Shown here piece by piece: positions 1 through 10,941 of a stretch of 64,000 bases of DNA. A program made the translations under genes and the position numbers. Location: positions 51,913-115,912 of the forward strand of contig MEDY01000041.1 in the NCBI GenBank assembly GCA_001724265.1, read 5' to 3'. Within the stretch, counting starts at the first letter, position 1. Every line of letters begins with the position of its first letter. The stretch is from Rhizaria sp. SCN 62-66. Its lineage: Eukaryota; Rhizaria, unplaced. The notes under the pieces were generated by a model. That model did no database searches. It was given only the letters and a program-made list of their open reading frames with translations, and was not told the origin of the DNA.

Positions 1-119
1 CAAAGGTGTTTGTTAACGAGCACGCCGCCTGTAAGCCAGGCAAAAGGAAGAGGGGTGAGACCGAGAACAACAGCAACAACGGTAGCAGTAACACTAACAA
101 AGACGACAATGAACGGCAT
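1..119 (-). CDS. N-terminus of a small membrane protein, cut by the window edge
   Basis: An ATG at 119 opens a reading frame that runs without a stop to base 1 (39 codons plus two bases). The peptide begins MPFIVVFVSVTATVVAVVLG, a long hydrophobic stretch that would form a signal anchor or a first transmembrane helix, and continues through a Pro/Trp-containing segment (LTPLPFAWLTGG). The rest lies outside the window, so length and family are unknown. A possible splice acceptor (CTTACAG) lies inside the frame near base 30, so part of this could be intron. The next gene, on the same strand, ends at 555. I do not recognise the family. Confidence 0.4.
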   Translation of the reverse strand, partial: MPFIVVFVSVTATVVAVVLGLTPLPFAWLTGGVLVNKHL

Positions 120-554
120 TGTAGCAGTTGTCGTTGCGGACGCTGACGTCGAAGGGATGACAGAATAAAAATCGCGCTCCTAGTCAAGCATTGCATGATA
201 CCGACTGAGGGGTCAATATCAAGCAATGCGAGTACACGAGAGTCTTGAGAACAGATGCAATGAGAAAAATAAATTCAACAATCGAAGAATCAAATATACA
301 CAATCGGAATGATGATCTAGATACAAGTGCACGTGAGTGCTTAGAATCGAGAAAACCAGGCAAAAAAGCAGCACGACACACAAGCCCGACACGGTTGCAG
401 CAAACACACTGCAGTAGCGTTCAGCCAAGCGTACACATGCGTAAGAAGCGCGTGGTGGCAACTCCAAAACTAAGTCCGCGGCAGTGCGGCTCATATCTTA
501 GTAGACCAACGGCGGCTTAAATTCTTCGACATGTTGGGACGACTGTGGGCTGAC
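120..554. other. intergenic, nothing recognisable
   Basis: Spacer between the 3' end of the ABCA gene and the partial gene at the left edge. Open frames of up to 91 codons exist on both strands but have no family resemblance and no codon pattern like the neighbouring genes. It should hold the ABCA 3' UTR and the promoter of the edge gene. Confidence 0.5.
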
Positions 555-3500
555 TTACTGCGTTGCGTTGGCGCGATCGATGTCGGGCTTGACCATGGTC
601 ATGAAGACCTGGGCCAGGTCCGTGTTGTTGACGCTGTAGCTGGAGACGGCCAGACGCACCTTGTTCTCCTCGACGCGGCGAAATACTGTCGCCAGCGTCG
701 TCGCGCGCTGGTCGACGGTGAACTTGAGCGTCTGGCCGTGCGCTGACACCCACACGACACCGGGGAACGTGGTCTGCATGAAGCCGGCGATGTCCTGGTG
801 CGCCTCCTCGGGCGCCGTGATCGTGACCTGGAAGCCGGAGCCGAAGCGCTCCTTGAGGTGCGTGGCCGTGCCGAGGCAGCGCAACCCGCCGCTGACCATG
901 ATGCCGATGCGGTTGCACAGCGCCTCGCACTCCTCCATCAGGTGTGTGGTCAGGATAACGGAACGGTTGGCCATCGTGGACGAGATGAGGCGCCACATCG
1001 AGCGGCGCGCCTGCGGGTCGATGCCGGTCGAGGGCTCGTCCAGGATCACGATCGGCGGGTTGCCGATGAGCGCGATGCCGACCGAGAGCTTGCGCTTGTT
1101 GCCGCCCGAGAGCGTGTCGGCGCGCTTGTTGGCGTACTCCTCGAGCGTCAGGTGGCGGATCAGCGCGGTCACGGCGCGGTCGACGTTGAAGCTAGCGACG
1201 CCCTTAAGGCGCGCGAACATGTTCAGGTTCTCGCGGACCGAGAGCTGCGGGGTGAAGGCGTCGAACTGGGGGCAGTAGCCGATGACCTGGGAGATGGCGC
1301 TGGCGTTGGTGAGGAGATCGAAGCCGCTGACGGTGGCCGTGCCGCTCGTGGGCTCGACATCACCAGTGACCATCTTCATCGCAGTCGTCTTACCAGCGCC
1401 GTTGGCACCGAGGAAGCCGAAGCACTCGCCCTTGGAGATCGAGTACGCGAGGTCCGAGACGGCGATGAAGGGCGCGCCCGTGGGAGTCTTGTACACCTTG
1501 CGGAGGCCGCGCAGCACGACGGGGAAGCGCTCGCTGTTGTCGTAGTCGCCGCGCAGCACGGCGGTGTGCTCAGCCGCCACGTCGGCGTCCTGCGGCGCGG
1601 CGCGCTCCTGGGGCGTGGGGAACATGATGTTCGCGGGCGTGCGCGCGAGTAGACGCGAAACGGCCCCGGTCTCGATGATGATAAGCACGGCCAAGTAGAG
1701 CACGAACGACGCGACCATGCCGATGATGCTGCTGCCGGCGCGCTCGAACGAGAGGAGATCCGAGGTGTCGTTAGCAATCATGGTGGCGACGAGACCCCAG
1801 ACGAGGTTGGCGGGCGGAACCAGGAACACCAGGCCGCGGATGACACCTTCGGGCATGTTGATGAAGGAGGCGAGCGCATAGAGCAGCATCACGCCGAGGC
1901 AGAGAACGTAGTTGAGGATGTAGATGAACGTCTGTGAGCGCGCGGGCTTGTCGGCCAGGAACGAGAGCATGTACGAGAAGGGGATCGAGGAGATGACAAA
2001 GAGCCAGTAGAGCAGCGCGGCGATGCCGAAGCGGGTGCCCATGTACATCTCCGAAATGCCGAAGGCGATGTTGCAGATGAAGATGACGAAGAATGGCAGG
2101 ATGGAGCACGTGATGTCCCACATGGCGTGGCTGAGCCAGTACGTGATGCGCGACGCGCCCGAGATAAGCTGCAGGTGCTTGCTATTGTTGACGCGCTCCT
2201 GCACGATAAAGTAGGCGAAGCCCGAGATGACCATGAGCGCCACCATGACCATGCCGAAGCACGCGGCCACGGTGAGGAAGATGGCCTGCACAGCGCGGTT
2301 GTTGGTGAAGCTGCTCTCGCTGACCTCGACGTCGAGCGTCGGCGCGGGGCCCTTGCGGCCGAGCGCCTTGTGGCCCATCCGCAGCACGGCGTTGGTCATC
2401 GACACCAGCGTCGCGGGCAGTGCGTCGGGCGTGGTGATGTTGACTGCAATCGACAACGACAGCTTGCTCACGGTCGCGACCGAGGGCAGCGCGGGGACGT
2501 TCTCGGCGCCGCACGCCATCACCATCGCCGGGTACAGCAGCGCGCGCGAGCCGCGGAGCTCGAGCTGCTGGGTCAGATTGTTCAGCGACGTGGGGTCCGC
2601 GCAAGTCACGTCGGCGAACTCGGCGGGGACGTCGGCACGCACCAGCTCGACGCCGTCGCTGTCGAGGTACGATGCGTAGCCAGTCATCAGGTCGCGCGCG
2701 GCCGCGGTCTCGGAGCCCAGCACGGGGGCGTAGACGGTGCGCGGGGCCGGGTAGAGGTCTTGGAACGCCAGCGGGCGCACGCTGCCGAAGTTGAAGACGA
2801 AGATCTGGACGAAGAAGAGGATACCGACGTACATGAGGATGGGGTTCATGAGCTGCCAGCGCAGGTGCGCGCCGTCGCGGAAGCTCGCGAGCGCACGCTT
2901 CTTATACAGCGCCGAGAAGAGCATGCACGCGACGCCGCGGTTGAGGCGGCGCGCGGCGTAGTCGTCGCCCCACATGTCGCTATCATCGCCCTCGCCCTCG
3001 GAGCCGCCGAGGGGGCCGCCCAACAGGGGCACGCTGTTGCTGATGCTGCTGCTGTTGTTGTTGCTACCAGAGCCGTAGCCTGTGTCAGCGGCGGCAGCGG
3101 CAGCGGCGGCGCGCGTCTCGTCGCTGTCGTCGTCGTTGACTGAGGCGGCGTTGGCGACGTTGAGGAAGACCTCCGTGAGCGACGTGATGGTGACAGCGTA
3201 GGCCTCGACGCCCAGTGCGGCGCGCTCCGACTCGAGCGAGTCAAGCACGGGCGGCAGCGCCGAGACCGCGGCCATGGGCACCGCGTACACGATCACGCCC
3301 GCAGCGTCCGAGAGCAGCGTGAGCGCGGGCAGGAGCCGGCGCAGGTGCGTGTCGATGCGGGAGCCGCTGGTGGTGGTGACGCCCGCACTGCCGGTAAAGC
3401 CGAGCGGGACCGGGGAGGCGAGGCCTTCCGCGGCCACGCCCGGCTGCGCGTGGCTGGCGCTGTTGTGCACTGCGGCGGCCGCGGTGCGCTCGGAGACCTT

Positions 3501-6024
3501 GGTAATGGTGAGCGTGTAGCCGGCGCCGTACGTCTGCTTGAGGTAGTGGACCGAGCCCATGGTCTGGAGCGAGCCGTCGGCCATGATGGCCACGCGGTCG
3601 CAGATCTCGGCCTCCTCCATCGAGTGCGTCGTGAGCACGATGGCGCGGTTCGCGCGCTCCTGCTGCAGCAACGCGCGCACCGAGGCCTGCGCCGCGACGT
3701 CCAGTCCTGAAGTCGGCTCGTCCAGGATCACCAGCTGCGGGTCACCGATCAGCGCCATGGCGAGCGACACGCGGCGCTTCTGCCCGCCCGAGAGCGTGCT
3801 GATCTGCGCCTCGGCCTTGCAGTCGCCCGCGGGACCCAGTCCGACGCGGTCGATCCAATCGTTCACAGCGCGCTCGCGCAGCGCCTCGGGGACGTTCTTG
3901 AGACGCGCGAAGATGTCGATGTGCTGGCGCACAGTGAGGTTGGGGTACTGGACGTCGTGCTGCGGGCAGATGCCCAGCGAGCGGCGCACTAGGTCCATGT
4001 CGGTGCGGATGTCGTAGCCGTTGACGCGCGCGCTGCCGCCAGAGGGGCGATACAGGCCGGTCAGCATGTTGATCGTCGTCGTTTTACCAGCGCCGTTGTG
4101 GCCCAGCAGCGCGAAGAGCTCGCCGCGGTAGATGTCGAAGTTGAGCTTCTTGACGGCGACAAAGCCGCCGAAGGACTTGCGGAGACCGCGAATCTTGATC
4201 GACTCGTTGCCCAGGAGCGCGCCCACGGGGGGCTCAACGCGCGCATTGGGGTGCACGGGCGCGGGGGCGTTGAAGACGACGTCGTCGACGGAGTAGCTGT
4301 CCTCGTCCTGCTCGGCGTCAAGGTTGCCGTAGCCGCTGCTGCTGCCATCACCGTTGACGAGCGAAGCGCCGAGTCCGCTGGCGCTGCCACCGCGGCGCGC
4401 GCGGCTGCGGGAGACGCAGGGCCAGTAGCGCGGCATGCAGGGAAAGAATATGGGCTTGGGGACGCCGAACTCGCTGGGCATGACCTGCTGCGCGTAAATA
4501 GAGAGGATGAGCATGACAACGGTGCTAACGACCATCATGCCCAGGCCCGTGGCGACGGTGAAGCCGTTGCCGACGGCGATGTTGGAGAGCGTGACGGCCT
4601 CGACGTAGACAGTGCGGGCGAAGATCTCCTTGAGTGTGAAGGACAGCGCGCAGCTGGGGATGAGGCACACTAGCGCCATGAAGTGCGGGTTCGAGGTCTG
4701 CGAGACGCCGAACACGGCGGCGCTGGCGAGCGTGTAGGCAAACGAGCCCACGAGCTGCGCCGTGCGCGCGGTGGAGAAAAAGGTCGAGATAAACAGCGCG
4801 TAGGCGATGTTGGCGAGCGCGCTGAGGAAGAAGACGAGGAACATGACGATGAAGGACACGTTATTGATGATCGAGACGGCGGAGATGAGTGCGATAAGCA
4901 GCGCCGTGACCGTCATGGTGATGGCGAAGACGATCGCCCAGGAGCCCAGCAGAGCGGTGACGGGGGCGCCCATCATGCGCATGAGCTCGAACATGCGCGT
5001 CTCCTTCTCCATGACGATCGAGGTGAGCACCTGCATGAAGCCGATCGAGATGACGGCGGTGATGATGAAGGGCAGCATCGACGACGTCGAGGAAAAAAAT
5101 TTCGACTTCTTGATCGGCAGTAACGCCTCCGAGGCGACGGTGTAGGTGAACGAGGCGGAGACTTCGGCGGCCGTGGGCAGCGTGTCCTGTGGGTTGAAGC
5201 GGACGGCGCCGTGCTGCTGCAGCACGCGCGCGCGCACGGCCTCGACCAGCATGAAGGCGCCGTTGGACAGGAACTGGTCGTAGCCGATGCTGCTGTCGCG
5301 GTAGTCGTCGCTAATGAAGGATGGGTTGTAGTTAAAGTATGAGACGGGGTAGGCTGTGCGGATGCGCACGGTGTGGATGTTGTCTTTCTCGTCGTAAGAC
5401 TCAGAGACGCCCGCAGCGACGTCGGTGGTATAGTAGTCGGTCACGGCTTTGTTGAGCTCCTTCTCCGTCTCGTAGTATAGAATGTTGGCCGCGGGCAGGG
5501 TGGTGTTTTGCGTGAGAATGGCGATGAAATCGTTGTAGGACTCAGTAGGCCCAGCATAACCGATAAAGTAGTTGTTGCTACGGAAGCTTTCGATGCCTTT
5601 GTTCAGGGTAAAGTCAGTCTGGCGCAGAGCAGCGGGCAAGCCAGGAAGCAATGAGGTGACCTCATCACCGTCGATGATGAGAAAGAGTAGGAAAGGGATG
5701 AGAGGAACAAGGACCTCAATCAACACGCTCTTCCTGTGATCATGAGCAAGGCGAGGAAGAGGAGGGCGGCAACGGAGAGGCAAAAACAAAGTGACAGAAA
5801 AACAACAGAAATGAGTGAATAGAAAACACAGGTCTAATCAATATTCAAATAGTTTCGCTTCTTAGAAGTTGTGCTATAACGCAGTAAAGTGTGAGTTAGG
5901 AGGATGAGACGTCGACGGGCTAGGGGTGGATGCTTCACGGCTTCTTGACATTTCTCATGTTGACGTACCAAGCACGACGCCTAAGCGTGTAGTTTTTAAA
6001 CAACAAATTCTTCATTTGTGTCAT
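555..6024 (-). CDS. ABCA-type full-size ABC transporter (lipid transporter)
   Basis: Predicted 1744-residue ABC subfamily A transporter; members move lipids across membranes using ATP. Two exons: 6024-5969 and 5733-555, with a 235-nt phase-2 intron (GTACGT...CAG). The splice builds the start MTQMKNLLFKNYTLRRRAW followed by KSVLIEV, the classic ABCA N-terminus; the long exon alone has no upstream ATG. Layout: TM1 near residue 25, an extracellular loop, a TM bundle (about 240-440), NBD1 with Walker A GHNGAGKTT (near 563) and signature LSGGQ (near 666), an Ala/Asn/Ser-rich linker, a second TM half, then NBD2 with Walker A GANGAGKTT (near 1463) and signature LSGGN (near 1561). Both Walker B motifs (VILDEP) are intact, so both sites look competent. 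Length fits the family; the first extracellular loop (about 200 residues) is short. The stop is TAA. The exact ABCA subgroup cannot be assigned. Confidence 0.93.
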
Positions 6025-6603
6025 AGCGAAAAAAGAGAAATTAGGCCCGAAAAGGAACCAGGAACCGCTCGTTTTGTTCGTCACACAAAGTTTACGGCAA
6101 CCGTCATGTCAACACCGATCCAATCCAACCACAAAAAAAAATTTACTTTTCGGCGACGTGACCGCTTCATGCAAAGTTGCCCTGCAACGCCAAGTTTTCT
6201 GTCTTTTACACTCTACAACACACTTTGTTTTTCAGAGAATAAACCTGTTTTCAAGATGAAAAATACTAGAAAAACGAGTAAGATATGTGGTGACTGAGTT
6301 GTACATGATACTACGACAAATTTCCAGCATTTTGCATCCCATCCTTCACTTTTGCCGTGTGTGAGAGCGCGGACTGCATACTCTCATCATGCCTACAAAA
6401 GCACATTAATGAACATCTATAATCGAAAGCATACATATGTTGTCTTTTACATATGATGTATTAGTTATAGCACAGAGCTGATACATTGAAGCACTAGATA
6501 TGACTTGAATTCACTTATATTAATAACATGGGTCACCTTCACCTTGCACAACAGCCAAAGCCACTGCAATGCACTGTGTGTCTACAACATTGCGATCGGG
6601 GTC
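6025..6603. other. intergenic, ABCA promoter side
   Basis: AT-rich spacer between two minus-strand genes. It should hold the 3' UTR of the RING gene and the promoter and leader of the ABCA gene. I see no RNA gene or repeat in it. Confidence 0.5.
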
Positions 6604-9600
6604 TCACCGTGCTCCGGGCTCGCGCCTACGGGCCCGGGCCGCAACTTGCGCATCCACGTGCTCATTTGCAGCCGCTGCCGCAGCCGCCGCTGCTGCGGCA
6701 GTGGCAGCGGCACGCGCGTCGTTGTTGTCACGCATTTCAACAGGAGCAGCACCACGAGCGGCATCCCGTGCAGCAGCAGCAGCAGCAGCAGCGGCGTCGG
6801 TCGCGGCGTCCAGTTCGCGCTCCATGCGTCCCGCGCGGCGCACCATGGCGCTGACGTCCTGGCGGCACGTGGGACACGCGCTGCTGCGCTCGAACCACTT
6901 CTTGACGCACGCGACGTGGAACGGGTGCATGCACGGCGGGCGCGTGATCTCGGCGCCGACCTCGAACGCGTCCAGACACACGGGGCACTCAACGTCAACC
7001 ATGGCCGCCGCCATCGACGCTGTGACCGTGGCGCGCGCCAGCGCGTGCAGGACGCTGCGCTGCAGAGGGCCGTCGAGGTCGCGGGCGGCGCGCTGTGCGA
7101 GCCGACCCTGCATGAGGTGGACGATGGGGCCGACGTCCTCCACCTCAGCCAGGCGGCGCATCATCCTTGCAAAGCCCTCGTCGCCGCTGTCGTTGTCGCT
7201 CGAGTCAAACATGTGGTTGCGGCCGCCGCCGCCGTCGCCGCCGACGCCGTCGTCGTAGTCGCTGTGAAACTCGTCGGACATGGCTGCGTCCGAGTCAGCC
7301 TCAAAGGACGCGTCGCCGTCCTCGTCTTCGTCCTCATCCTCGTCGTCGCCGCTGTCGTCGGTGCCGCTCATGCCGACGGGGCGGGCGACGTCGCTGTCGC
7401 TGGGGCTCGTATCGCCGTCGCCACTGCTCGCGCCAGACGTGGTGTCAGACACGTCCGACCCGCTGAGGTCCTCGTCCGAGCCATCCACGGCGCGGAACAG
7501 CGAGTCCAGCTCCCCCTCGTCGTACGCCACGCCGTTGATCAAATTGCCGTTATCACCGCGGTTAGCAGCGTTGGCGCGGTCGTTCGCGGCGGCGGGGCGG
7601 CGGAACACAGGGTCGTTGGCGCTCAGCTCGCGGTCGCTATCGTGATCGCTCACCTGCGCCGCGCCTCCATCGCCGCCAGCACGCGCAACGTGTTGCTGCG
7701 CGCGCTCTCCGCGGTTGTCACGGTCGAAGCTCTCGTCGCGGTCGCGGCGGTCACGACCGGAGCCCTCCCCTGCGGCGGCGACGGCGGCGATGCGTTGGCG
7801 GCGCTGCAGGCGGGCCGCGCGGCGCTGCCCGGCGACCTCGTCCCGCCGCCGTTGCACCGCCGCGGGGTCCGGCTGCCACCCGTCCTCGTCTCCATCTCCG
7901 TCCGCGCCTGCGCGCCCGGCGGCGGCGGAGGCGGCGGCGGCGGCGTCGCGCCAGAGCGCGCGGTGCTCGGCGTGGAAGGCCTCGCGCCGCGCCGCGCGCC
8001 GCGCCTCGCGCCGCGCCACCTGCTCGGCGCGCCGCTCGCGTCGTGCCTCACGCATCTGCCGGCGCTCGTCCCGGTGATCGAGGCGCAGCGCACGGCGGCC
8101 GAGCGCCGCGCCGCGGCGCTGGAGCCAGCGCTCGCGGCGCTGCGCGTCACGTTCTTCCGCGAGCGCTTGGTGGCGCCGGGCCGCCTCGTCCGCGGCGCGT
8201 TCGCCGCCGTTGCCGGCGTTGCGGCCGTTGCGGGCGGGAATGGCGGGCCTGGCCGCCAGGCCCCGGAGCGCGACGTCACGGGCCGCCTCTGCGTTGCGGC
8301 GGGCCGCATCCGCGTTCCGCTGGGCCTCGGCAGCGTCGCGGGCATTAATCGCGACCACTTCGCGGACGAGCTCGGCATATTCGAGTGCGCCGCCGGCGTC
8401 CCGATGGAGGTGTGCATGCCCGAAGTGTGCGCGCCCCCCCGCGCGCGCGCCGCCGTCTTCGTTAGCGAGCCGCACGTGCGCGGCCTCGCTGCACACGCAC
8501 ATCTGGTCCGTGGCCCACGTCTGCGCGGTCAGCGGCAGCGCGGCGGCCGAGAGCAACCCCCGACAGTGGCGCCAATCAAGCAACTGGGTCATGAGGCGCA
8601 AGGTCCGCGCGGCGTCCGCACCGGGGTCGCCGAGCGGGGGAACGCCGCCGCTGCAGACTACAGCAAACGCGGCAGCGGTGTCCGAGGCCGGGAGGTAGTC
8701 AAGCAAAGCAAGTTGCTGGCTGCGACCCGCGCGCACAGCACCGACCCCAGCGCCAGCATCCGCGCTGGCGCCAGCGTTCCCGGCACTAGAACCGTCAGAA
8801 AGAGCAGCACTGCCGTTCGCACTCACACTTGCAGCGTTCGCCGCCGCTGCCGCCGCAGCAGCAGCAGCAGCGGCCGCAGCCGCAGTGGTAGTGAAAAGGG
8901 CAGAGGCACTCGCGTGCGCGGCACGAGCGTTGCCGTCCGCCGCGGGGGCGTTGTGGGACAGAAGCGGCAGCATCTGTGCATGCAACACAGTGTAACCCAG
9001 CTTGTCGAACGCATTGCAGGTGTATCCCGCAGATGCGGCCCGCCCCGGCCGCGCGCGCAAGTCGGCCTCGCGCGCCTGGGTCCAGTTAAGCTCGTCCTCG
9101 GGCGTCACGGCCGCCGTTGCAGCTAGCTCGAGCGCCGCCGCAGCGGCCGCAGCCCGCGCGGCGGCCAGTTGTGCCGTCAGATCTGCGCGCACGGCCCGCT
9201 GCGCAGCGCTGTCGGCCTGGCCCGCTGGCGCCGCCTCCGCCGCCAAGGCAACGCAACGAGTCTCGCAGAGGCGCAGCGCCCGGGCGAGCGCCGCCGCGTC
9301 CGCGCAGGCCCGCGCGGCAGCGTCGCAAACGTGCCCGTACCTGTGTGCATGCATCCGGTGCTCCGCAGCCAGCGCGGGCGCAGCGCTGATCTCCAGCTCG
9401 ACGTGCGTGCGCGTGCCGACGCAGCCCCACACGACGGCGCGGTGCCCGTACGGCGCGCGCACCACGGCCACGGGCGCGCCCTCGGCCGCGGCTACGGGCA
9501 CCGCGCCGGCCGCGGCCACGGGCGCAGGACGGTCGCGCGCGAGGGCCAGGTGCGCGTTCATGACGCGGTGCGTGGCCTGCGCCAATGCGTGCGAGGGCGC

Positions 9601-10941
9601 GCTGGCGGGAGGGTTCGTGGACCCATCCACGGACGCGCCCAGGGACGTGCTCAGGATCACGTGCGCGGGCACGAACGGCGCCCGGACCGAGTCTTGAATC
9701 GCGAGAGTAACGGCGGGGGCTGCTGCTGCTGGAGCTGCAGCGGCAGCGGCTGCAAGCAAGCTGGCGTGTTGACACTGTGCATTGATGTCGTGATTTTCGG
9801 CATCATCGGAGACACACGGCGCGTCTTGGGACCCAAATGACCCAGACAGAGGTGTTAACGAGCTGGTCGCAGACAAAGCCGTAAGGAAGGTGATAGCGTG
9901 CCTCTTGATCGCCCTCGTTAGGGTTTCCGCGGCGGGGGCTGCAGCCGCGGCCTCACTTTGAGGCGGCGCAGCCTGGCTTCCCGCGAGCGACGACGACTCT
10001 TGCGCTGCTTGCTGCGGGGAGTTTTGTGCGAGCGCCGAGTTCACCGCCTGGCGGGCCTCAGCTTCCACATCCTCGGCAAACGTGCCTTCCCGTCTCTGCA
10101 TATCAGTCTGCAGCTCTGTGGTGTAGTCTTGGAGCGCATGTGCCAGCGGGTACTCGCGCTCGGTGTCGTCGTAGTGCCGGTAGCGGATGCAGGCACCATC
10201 GCGCGGCACGCACAGCTCCACGCCGTACACCACGGGCTCGCCGAACAGGTCCGCCGCGTGCAGGTCGCCCATGCGCACTGGCAGCGCCACGTGCTGCTGC
10301 GGCTGCGGCTGCGGGTGCTGCAGTTGTTGCTGCCGCCCCGGCTGTCTCTGCTGCTGCGGGTCGCCGGCGGCGGCGTAGGCGGGTGCGAGGCGCGCGAGCT
10401 GCGCCAGCCGCTCCGTGAGCAGAAACATGAACGCGTCGCGCAGCGTGCTTTGGTCCCACTCGGCGAGGCTGGGCGGAAGCCATAGGCGGATGCGCACACG
10501 TTGCAACAGGAAGTCGGGCGCGTCGCGCGCGGGTTCCGGCGCCAGCACCGAGGCCGGGGGCGCCAGGCCCAGCGGCCGCACGGCCACAGTCGCGGGCAGC
10601 GGGCGCAGGAAGAGCAGCGGGAACAGGCGGGCGGCGGCCGCGGGGCTGAGGTACACCGTGTCGTCGCGGGGAGGCCCGTTTCCGTCGGCGCAGGAGTAGC
10701 GGGCGGCGACGGCCGGGGGGAAGCGGGTCGACAGCAGAAACGGGCATTCAGGCGCCGTGGGGTAGTTAGGAAACTGGAGCGCAATAAGCCAGTTGTCGCG
10801 CGCGTTGCAGCTAAGGCGGGTGGCGTCAGTGAGGTAGACTATTGCGTCGTCAGCTGCGTTGGCAGAGGCATCGGTGCCCCATGCTGCAGGGTCGAGCACG
10901 CTCAGACGCAGCGGACGGGCGTCCCAGACTTGCGCTGACAT
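6604..10941 (-). CDS. large RING-H2 protein with UFD1-like N-terminal region (putative E3 ubiquitin ligase)
   Basis: Single open exon, 1445 residues from the ATG at 10941 (MSAQVWDARPLRLSV); an in-frame ATG at 11064 is an alternative start. Near the C-terminus (about 1320-1362) lies a canonical C3H2C3 RING: CPVCLDAFEVG, then CMHPFHVACVKKWF, then CPTC. This predicts E2 binding and ubiquitin ligase activity. The first 300 residues resemble the UFD1 substrate-binding fold in the order of blocks: a DDAIVYLTDATRLS strand, DDTVYLSPAAAARL (compare GICYLPHWMMQNL in human UFD1), a VRPLGLAPPASVLAPEP segment followed by DAPDFL, a helix with LRDAFMFLL, and a final strand pair. That match is by eye and moderate. 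The middle is Ala/Gln-rich with many Arg/Ala helices and acidic tracts. The stop is TGA, directly followed by sequence that could also be read as a splice donor (GGTGAGAC). Confidence 0.75.
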   Translation of the reverse strand: MSAQVWDARPLRLSVLDPAAWGTDASANAADDAIVYLTDATRLSCNARDNWLIALQFPNYPTAPECPFLLSTRFPPAVAARYSCADGNGPPRDDTVYLSPAAAARLFPLLFLRPLPATVAVRPLGLAPPASVLAPEPARDAPDFLLQRVRIRLWLPPSLAEWDQSTLRDAFMFLLTERLAQLARLAPAYAAAGDPQQQRQPGRQQQLQHPQPQPQQHVALPVRMGDLHAADLFGEPVVYGVELCVPRDGACIRYRHYDDTEREYPLAHALQDYTTELQTDMQRREGTFAEDVEAEARQAVNSALAQNSPQQAAQESSSLAGSQAAPPQSEAAAAAPAAETLTRAIKRHAITFLTALSATSSLTPLSGSFGSQDAPCVSDDAENHDINAQCQHASLLAAAAAAAPAAAAPAVTLAIQDSVRAPFVPAHVILSTSLGASVDGSTNPPASAPSHALAQATHRVMNAHLALARDRPAPVAAAGAVPVAAAEGAPVAVVRAPYGHRAVVWGCVGTRTHVELEISAAPALAAEHRMHAHRYGHVCDAAARACADAAALARALRLCETRCVALAAEAAPAGQADSAAQRAVRADLTAQLAAARAAAAAAALELAATAAVTPEDELNWTQAREADLRARPGRAASAGYTCNAFDKLGYTVLHAQMLPLLSHNAPAADGNARAAHASASALFTTTAAAAAAAAAAAAAAANAASVSANGSAALSDGSSAGNAGASADAGAGVGAVRAGRSQQLALLDYLPASDTAAAFAVVCSGGVPPLGDPGADAARTLRLMTQLLDWRHCRGLLSAAALPLTAQTWATDQMCVCSEAAHVRLANEDGGARAGGRAHFGHAHLHRDAGGALEYAELVREVVAINARDAAEAQRNADAARRNAEAARDVALRGLAARPAIPARNGRNAGNGGERAADEAARRHQALAEERDAQRRERWLQRRGAALGRRALRLDHRDERRQMREARRERRAEQVARREARRAARREAFHAEHRALWRDAAAAASAAAGRAGADGDGDEDGWQPDPAAVQRRRDEVAGQRRAARLQRRQRIAAVAAAGEGSGRDRRDRDESFDRDNRGERAQQHVARAGGDGGAAQVSDHDSDRELSANDPVFRRPAAANDRANAANRGDNGNLINGVAYDEGELDSLFRAVDGSDEDLSGSDVSDTTSGASSGDGDTSPSDSDVARPVGMSGTDDSGDDEDEDEDEDGDASFEADSDAAMSDEFHSDYDDGVGGDGGGGRNHMFDSSDNDSGDEGFARMMRRLAEVEDVGPIVHLMQGRLAQRAARDLDGPLQRSVLHALARATVTASMAAAMVDVECPVCLDAFEVGAEITRPPCMHPFHVACVKKWFERSSACPTCRQDVSAMVRRAGRMERELDAATDAAAAAAAAARDAARGAAPVEMRDNNDARAAATAAAAAAAAAAANEHVDAQVAARARRREPGAR

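Noticed and set aside
6505-9126. 873-codon plus-strand open frame opposite the RING gene
   Set aside because: Gly/Arg/Val/Ala-rich shadow of a GC-rich gene; the complete RING motif and the UFD1-like blocks are on the minus strand.
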